Positions 59,134 to 64,000 of a stretch of DNA of 64,000 nucleotides are shown here, piece by piece. Position 1 is the first letter of the stretch, and each line of letters opens with the position of its first letter. Under the pieces are notes generated by a model that saw nothing but the letters and a program-made list of their open reading frames with translations, was not told the DNA's origin and did not search any database. Made by a program: the position numbers and the translations under genes. This DNA is from Ampelocalamus luodianensis (Eukaryota; Streptophyta; Magnoliopsida; Poales; Poaceae). The stretch is taken from contig CM070623.1 in assembly GCA_036346255.1 (NCBI GenBank), forward strand, positions 5,684,407 to 5,748,406, given 5' to 3'.

Positions 59134-60020
59134 GTGACGAGCGAGGACGGCATTCAGGTCGTCTTTGCACCTTTAGTGGGTAGTTCTCACCTTTATGCTT
59201 TAGAGGCGAGTACCTCTCTCACACTAGAGGAGGTACCAATAGTGAGTGAGTATCCTGATGTGTTCCCAGAAGAACTTCCGTGCATGCCCCGACCGAGAGG
59301 TAGAGTTTGTCATTGAGCTTGCACCCTGCACCGCGCCATCTCAAAAGGTCAGACGGATGCCGCCCAATGAGCTAGCTGAATTGAAAGAACAACTTAAGGA
59401 GTTGCAAGATAAGGGTTTCATCAGGCCTAGCTCCTCGCCTTGGGGATGCCCGACTCTCTTTGTCAAGAAGAAAGACAAGAGTCTACGGATGTGTGTTGAC
59501 TACCGTCCGTTGAACGAGGTCACCATCAAGAACAAGTATCCGCTCCCGCGGATCGATGACTTATTTGACCAGCTTAGTGGAGCTCAGGTGTTCTCCAAAA
59601 TTGACTTGAGGTTAGGCTACCATCAGATTAAGGTTAGAACCGAGGACATTCCGAAGACCGCCTTCTCTACTCGTTACGGTCTGTACGAGTACACGGTCAT
59701 GTCCTTTGGTTTGACCAATGCCCCAGCCTATTTCATGAATCTCATGAATTCGGTGTTCATGGAATACTTGGATCAGTTTGTAGTGGTTTTCATTGATGAT
59801 ATCCTTATCTACTCTAAGTCTGATCTTGAGCACGAGCAACATCTGAGACTAGTGTTAGAAAAGCTTCGCCACCATCAGCTGTACGCCAAATTCAGCAAAT
59901 GTGAATTTTGGCTTCGAGAGGTTAGTTTCTTGGGACATATCCTATCTAAAGGTGGTGTCGCTGTTGATCCTAGTAAGGTACGAGATGTCCTTGAATGGAA
60001 GCAACCCAAGAGCGCCACCG
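59134..60020 (+). pseudogene. Reverse transcriptase of element C
   Basis: The best preserved domain of the element, open without interruption from 59246 to 60127. It shows FVKKKDKSLRMCVDY, LPRIDDLFDQL, the KIDLRLGYHQI motif, SFGLTNAPAYF and the catalytic FIDDILIYSK. A frameshift near 59290 separates it from its N-terminal linker (DVFPEELP, in frame 59134-59316). Confidence 0.93.
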
Positions 60021-60560
60021 ACATTCATAGTTTTCTTGGACTTATGGATACTACCGTAGGTTCATCAAGAATTTCTCAAAAATCGCAAGCCTATGACCCA
60101 ACTTCTAAAGAAAGAAAAGAAATTTGAGTGGACATCGAATGCGAACAAAGTTTCCAAACCCAAAGAATGCCCGACGAAGCTCCGTGCTTGTTCTCGCTGG
60201 ACATTCACAAGAGCTTTGATATCATCAGATGCATCTCGCCATGGGCTCGCCAGTGCTTATGCAAGATGGCCGAGTGGTGGCCTACGATCGAGGCAATTGA
60301 GGCCCCATGAGGCAAATTATCCCACACACGACCTAGAGCTCGCGGTGTAGTTCATGCCTTGAAGATTTGGCGACATTACCTCATCTGTGTCGCTGCGAGA
60401 TCTACACCGACCATAAAAGCCTTAAATATATTTTCACCCAAGCCGACCTGAACTTGAGACAAAGAAGATGGCTTGAGTTGATTAAAGATTACGATATGGG
60501 ACTCCATTACCATCCAGGGAAGGCTAATGTCGTGGCCGACGCCTTGAGCAGAAAATCTCA
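60021..60560 (+). pseudogene. RNase H of element C, frameshifted
   Basis: Pieces in three frames follow the reverse transcriptase. The clear end is in frame 60367-61020: YTDHKSLKYIF, then RRWLELIKDYD and NVVADALSRK. The region 60040-60350 contains many small indels. Confidence 0.85.
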
Positions 60561-62110
60561 ATGCAACTGTTCGACGGTAACTCCTTTTTCTGTAGGCTTA
60601 TGTGCTGCATTGCAAGACTTACACCTGGAGATAGTTGAAGAAGGTTCGCTCGCAGCCCTCAGTGTGACTTGCACACTTGAGGACCAGATTAGAGAAGCCC
60701 AGAAAACTGATGCGGAAGTGGCTCAAATTTTAGAACTGATAAAACAAGGCAAGGCAAAATGTTTTAGGCAAGATGCACAAGGTACTCTATGGTTTGGAAA
60801 CCGTATGGTGGTACCATTTGATCGCCACTTGAGAGAATTGATTCTCAAGGAGGCTCATAACTCCAAATTCTCTATCCACCCCGGGAGTACAAAAATGTAT
60901 CAAGATTTGAAAAAGAAACTGCGGTGGAGCCGAATGAAGCGACACGTTGCACAGTATGTGGCCGAGTGCGATCTATGTCAAAGAGTCAAGGTCGAGCATT
61001 TGAAGCCTACCGCACTCTAGATTCCCGCCCATTCCCGGTGGAAATGGGAAGAAGTTGGCATGGATTTTATCACCGCCTTCCTAGAACTAAAGTGAATTCG
61101 ATTCTATATGGGTAATTGTAGACCGCTTGACTAAAGTTGCTCACTTCATTCTGTCAAGACCATCTACCGTGGGGACAAGTTAGCGGAGCTTTACATTGCA
61201 AGGATTGTTTGTCTCCACGGTGTTCCAAAGGTGATAGTTTCCGATAGAGGCCCTCAATTCACGTCCTATTTCTGGGAATGTTTACATAAAGCGATGGAGA
61301 CCAGCCTATCTTTTAGCTCCGCTTATCACCCGCAAACGGATGGACAAACTGAGAGGGTAAACCAAGTTTTGGAAGACCTTCTCCGGGCTTGTGTGTTATC
61401 CTACAGCGATAGTTGGGAAAATGTTTACCGCTTGCGGAGTTCTCCTACAACAATAGTTTCCAATCAAGCATTCAAATGTCGCCTTCAGCGTTGTATGGGA
61501 GAGCTTGTAGAACGCCTTTGAACTGGTCCGAAGCCGGGGAGAGGCCATTCTATGGCCCGACCTTGGTGGAAGATGCTGAAGAACAAGTCCGTGTCATTCG
61601 CGAGCGACTTAGGACAGCTCAATCACGTCAGAAGTCATATGCAGACCGTCGTCGTCGCGAGTTGAGTTTCGAAGTGGACGATCATGTGTATCTTAAAGTC
61701 TCTCCTATGAAAGGAGTTCGTCGTTTCCAAATCAAAGGTAAGTTAGCACCTCGCTATATTGGACCTTTCCGTATTCTAGCTAAGGTGGGATCGGTGGCAT
61801 ACCAGTTGGAGTTGCCACCATCGCTTTCAGATGTGCATGACGTCTTCCATGTCTCCCAACTCAAGAAATGTCTTCGAGTCCCAACGGAAGCAACCGAGTT
61901 GGATAAACTCGACTTGCAACCCGATCTATCTTATCGAGAGCCCAATTCGTATCCTTGAGGAAACCGAGCGTAAGACTAGGAATCGTAACATCAAGTTCGC
62001 CAAGGTTCAATGGGGCAACCACACTAAGACGAAGCAACTTGGGAACGTGAAGACCGGATGCGAGAGGCATATCCAGAACTCTTCTCTACATGAAGTGCCT
62101 TCGTATCAAG
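60561..62110 (+). pseudogene. Integrase and chromodomain remnant of element C
   Basis: The HHCC zinc-binding region is intact (H...H...CDLC, about 60855-60980). The core carries a VSDRGPQFTS...TERVNQ block (61231 onward) with D-35-E spacing, but the first catalytic Asp region (about 61050-61130) is split by indels. The C-terminal part (61413-61958) has GPFRILAK and HDVFHVSQLKKC. A decayed chromodomain-like VQWGNH segment follows (about 62005-62025). Inactive as written. Confidence 0.88.
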
Positions 62111-62249
62111 AAAGGAAAGGTAAAACATATTAATGTAAATTATAACTTGTCAGCACTATCTTTGAAGGAAATCAAGACAACATGAATTATAACTTCCAAT
62201 GAAAATCTTCTAATTCTTCTCCACCCAGATCTCGGGTCGAGATCTTTTG

Positions 62250-62264
62250 TAAGGGGGGGAGGTT
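62250..62264 (+). other. Polypurine tract of element C
   Basis: TAAGGGGGGGAGGTT directly precedes the 3' LTR. Confidence 0.9.
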
Positions 62265-64000
62265 TGTCACAGCCCCAACTAATTAAATTGGATTAATATG
62301 TATTTCACTAGCATGCATTATCAAATTCAAATCATTTCATAATCTATTGCACTTGGAAAATCTGTTAAAAACATGAATTTACCCTTCAAACTTTGAATTT
62401 CAATTCAAATCAGTAATAAAAAGTTGTGATCATCATCCGGAACCAATATATTTAAATACTACATTAATTATCATAAATAAATAAAAATTTTCCAGAATTT
62501 TTGGAACTAGTTTAAACCAAATAAAATTCAAACCAAATTGGAATACATACAACAAGTTTGAATTTAAATATCACAAATTATAGCATGAACAGTGGGGTTT
62601 TATAATTTTTATGGGAACTATATCATCCCAGGAACCCCCACAAATTATTTCATGATTTTATGAAATTTATTTCTATTTATAAAGCTCGGTCAAAGTAGTA
62701 AATCTAAATTAATTCTCACCAAACTCAACCCTAACCGGCTAGCACTGTTCTCTGACTCGAGTCCGACTTACCACATGACTCACCCAAACCACCTAAACGT
62801 ACTCATCACATGCAACCGTTAGATCCTCATCCGATGGTCCAGATCTCGCCAACCTCGTCGACCCGTCCGAATGCCACCACCAATATCATCCGCCCGATCC
62901 TCGATCTAACGGACTCAAATCGCCACGTGGCGGTGCATCACCTCCGCGCTCGAAGTCGCCGTCGTCGCGGGCCCGCCTGTCGCCTTTCTTCTTCCTCAGC
63001 CGACGCGCGCAGAGCTCCTCGCCACGCGGCCGCTACGCCCGAGCCGCCATCACCTCACCGCACCCGCTGGCCTATCCCCGAGCTCCCCTCGCACACCGCA
63101 CCCACCCCAACGCCTCTGGTTTTAACACCCTCGCAACCCTCCTTCTCCTCACTTCTCCTCGGTGACAGAGGAGAGGAGGCTGCTTGAAGCTCTCTGGGGT
63201 AAGTCACCTCCGCGTGATTCCTTCCGGTTCTAGTTTCCATCCCGTCTCCATTTTTGCTTATGCGAACTCCTCCTTGTTTGTAGCTTCGGTTCATCTTCGT
63301 GCTCCACCACGGCCCGAGCGCACCACCGCGACACCCCGTGCGTTCTTCGTGTCCGGAGGTATTTTCCTCAACCCGCGCGTCACCTTGCGTGCTTTAGCTC
63401 ACTAATCGAAACCCTCAACTTATTTCAGGTTGCACCAAGAAGACCTTCTGGATTGAGGGTTTGCACCATTTAGGCCGTGACACAACCTTTCCTCTCCCAT
63501 TTCACTTTGGTAAGCTATCCTTCGATTCCTTGCTCTTATAGCTTGACCTCGAAGTTCCCGGAGCTGATCCAAGCACTCACTAGTCTTGGTTTTGCTCGTG
63601 GTTGTCTCTCCTCGCAGCCGCATCGCCGCCAACCTTCTTCTCCGGCCCGACGAGTCTCCTGCCGCTCCAACCTCCCAAGCCCTCTCCTAGCCGCAGTAAC
63701 TCCCTAGGCCCTTAGATAGCATAAGCAACCGCTTGTTTGCGCTGCGAGCGACGTGTTGCCATTTACGTTTGCAGATAGCTCACCGCCGCTTCAACTCCGC
63801 TAGCCGCGGTGCAGATCCACCTCGAGCACTCTAACCACCACCCTTAGACGCGCCTTGCTATTGCGCACTATTCTTGCCCTTACCGGCGCCGCCGTGAACC
63901 GCCGCTTCCGCAAGTCGCGGCAAGCACGAACGACGCCGCCGTTGTTGTCGTCGTCCGACAGCAATCATCAGAGCGCGCAATTAAAGTCAATAACGTGGTT
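62265..64000 (+). repeat. 3' LTR of element C, cut by the window edge
   Basis: Begins TGTCACAGCCCC and is collinear with 51639-53373 to the last base of the window. The first 400 bp are almost identical to the 5' LTR; the GC-rich part (from about 62740) carries many short differences. Confidence 0.93.

Larger units (their letters stand above)
51639..64000 (+). mobile_element. Element C: Ty3/gypsy chromovirus-like element, right end outside the window
   Basis: Begins TGTCACAGCCCC after a possible target site CTGTT (51634-51638). Order: 5' LTR of about 4.7 kb, primer-binding site, ORF0, gag, protease, reverse transcriptase, RNase H, integrase, chromodomain remnant, polypurine tract, then a 3' LTR truncated by the window edge. 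The LTR start and the ORF0 fit rice elements of the RIRE3/RIRE8 type (family names from memory). Several frameshifts make it non-autonomous as written. Confidence 0.9.

Overview
The window looks like grass nuclear DNA, most probably rice or another Oryza. This rests on GC-rich exons beside AT-rich introns, a DUF4220/DUF594 membrane-protein gene of the type expanded in grasses, and very long-LTR Ty3/gypsy elements carrying an extra ORF before gag. It holds two host protein genes in a sea of nested transposable elements. I see no tRNA, rRNA, CRISPR array or prokaryotic-style operon.

Layout. Positions 1-4560 are intergenic with old repeats. Positions 4774-9284 (+) are a seven-exon pectate lyase gene (PL1 family) whose splice phases all agree, giving 466 residues. 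Positions about 10144-11770 are a short tandem array of a 192-bp unit split by a 5'-truncated LINE (target duplication GCGATGCC). Positions 13225-36167 are element A, a non-coding LTR retrotransposon (2.3-kb LTRs, duplication ACAAT). Its 3' LTR is split at 19999-34064 by element B, a damaged gypsy chromovirus-like element with LTR - internal - LTR - truncated LTR structure (duplication CTGGC). Positions 37797-48670 are a solo LTR (E2, duplication GTTTG) that contains two further solo LTRs: D (38253-41826, duplication ATGCA) and E1 (42225-45469, duplication GTTGG; same family as E2). E1 in turn carries a MITE at 43213-43481.

The right end of E2 lies at the 3' end of the second host gene, the DUF4220/DUF594 gene (minus strand, about 50993-48666), and the LTR supplies its present stop codon. 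Upstream of that gene are a foldback MITE, a 78-bp AT microsatellite, and then element C (51639 to beyond 64000), another gypsy element with an ORF0, broken gag-pol and a 4.7-kb LTR. Its 3' LTR runs off the window.

The two host genes show no functional link. The main interest is the nested insertion history, which can be read from intact target-site duplications. Also notable are a recombined LTR structure in B, a 12-bp palindrome conserved between the diverged B and C LTRs, an in-frame 57-bp minisatellite in the DUF594 gene, and a clustering of LTR differences at CAG/CTG sites that may be a consensus-calling artefact. I found no convincing new biological system.
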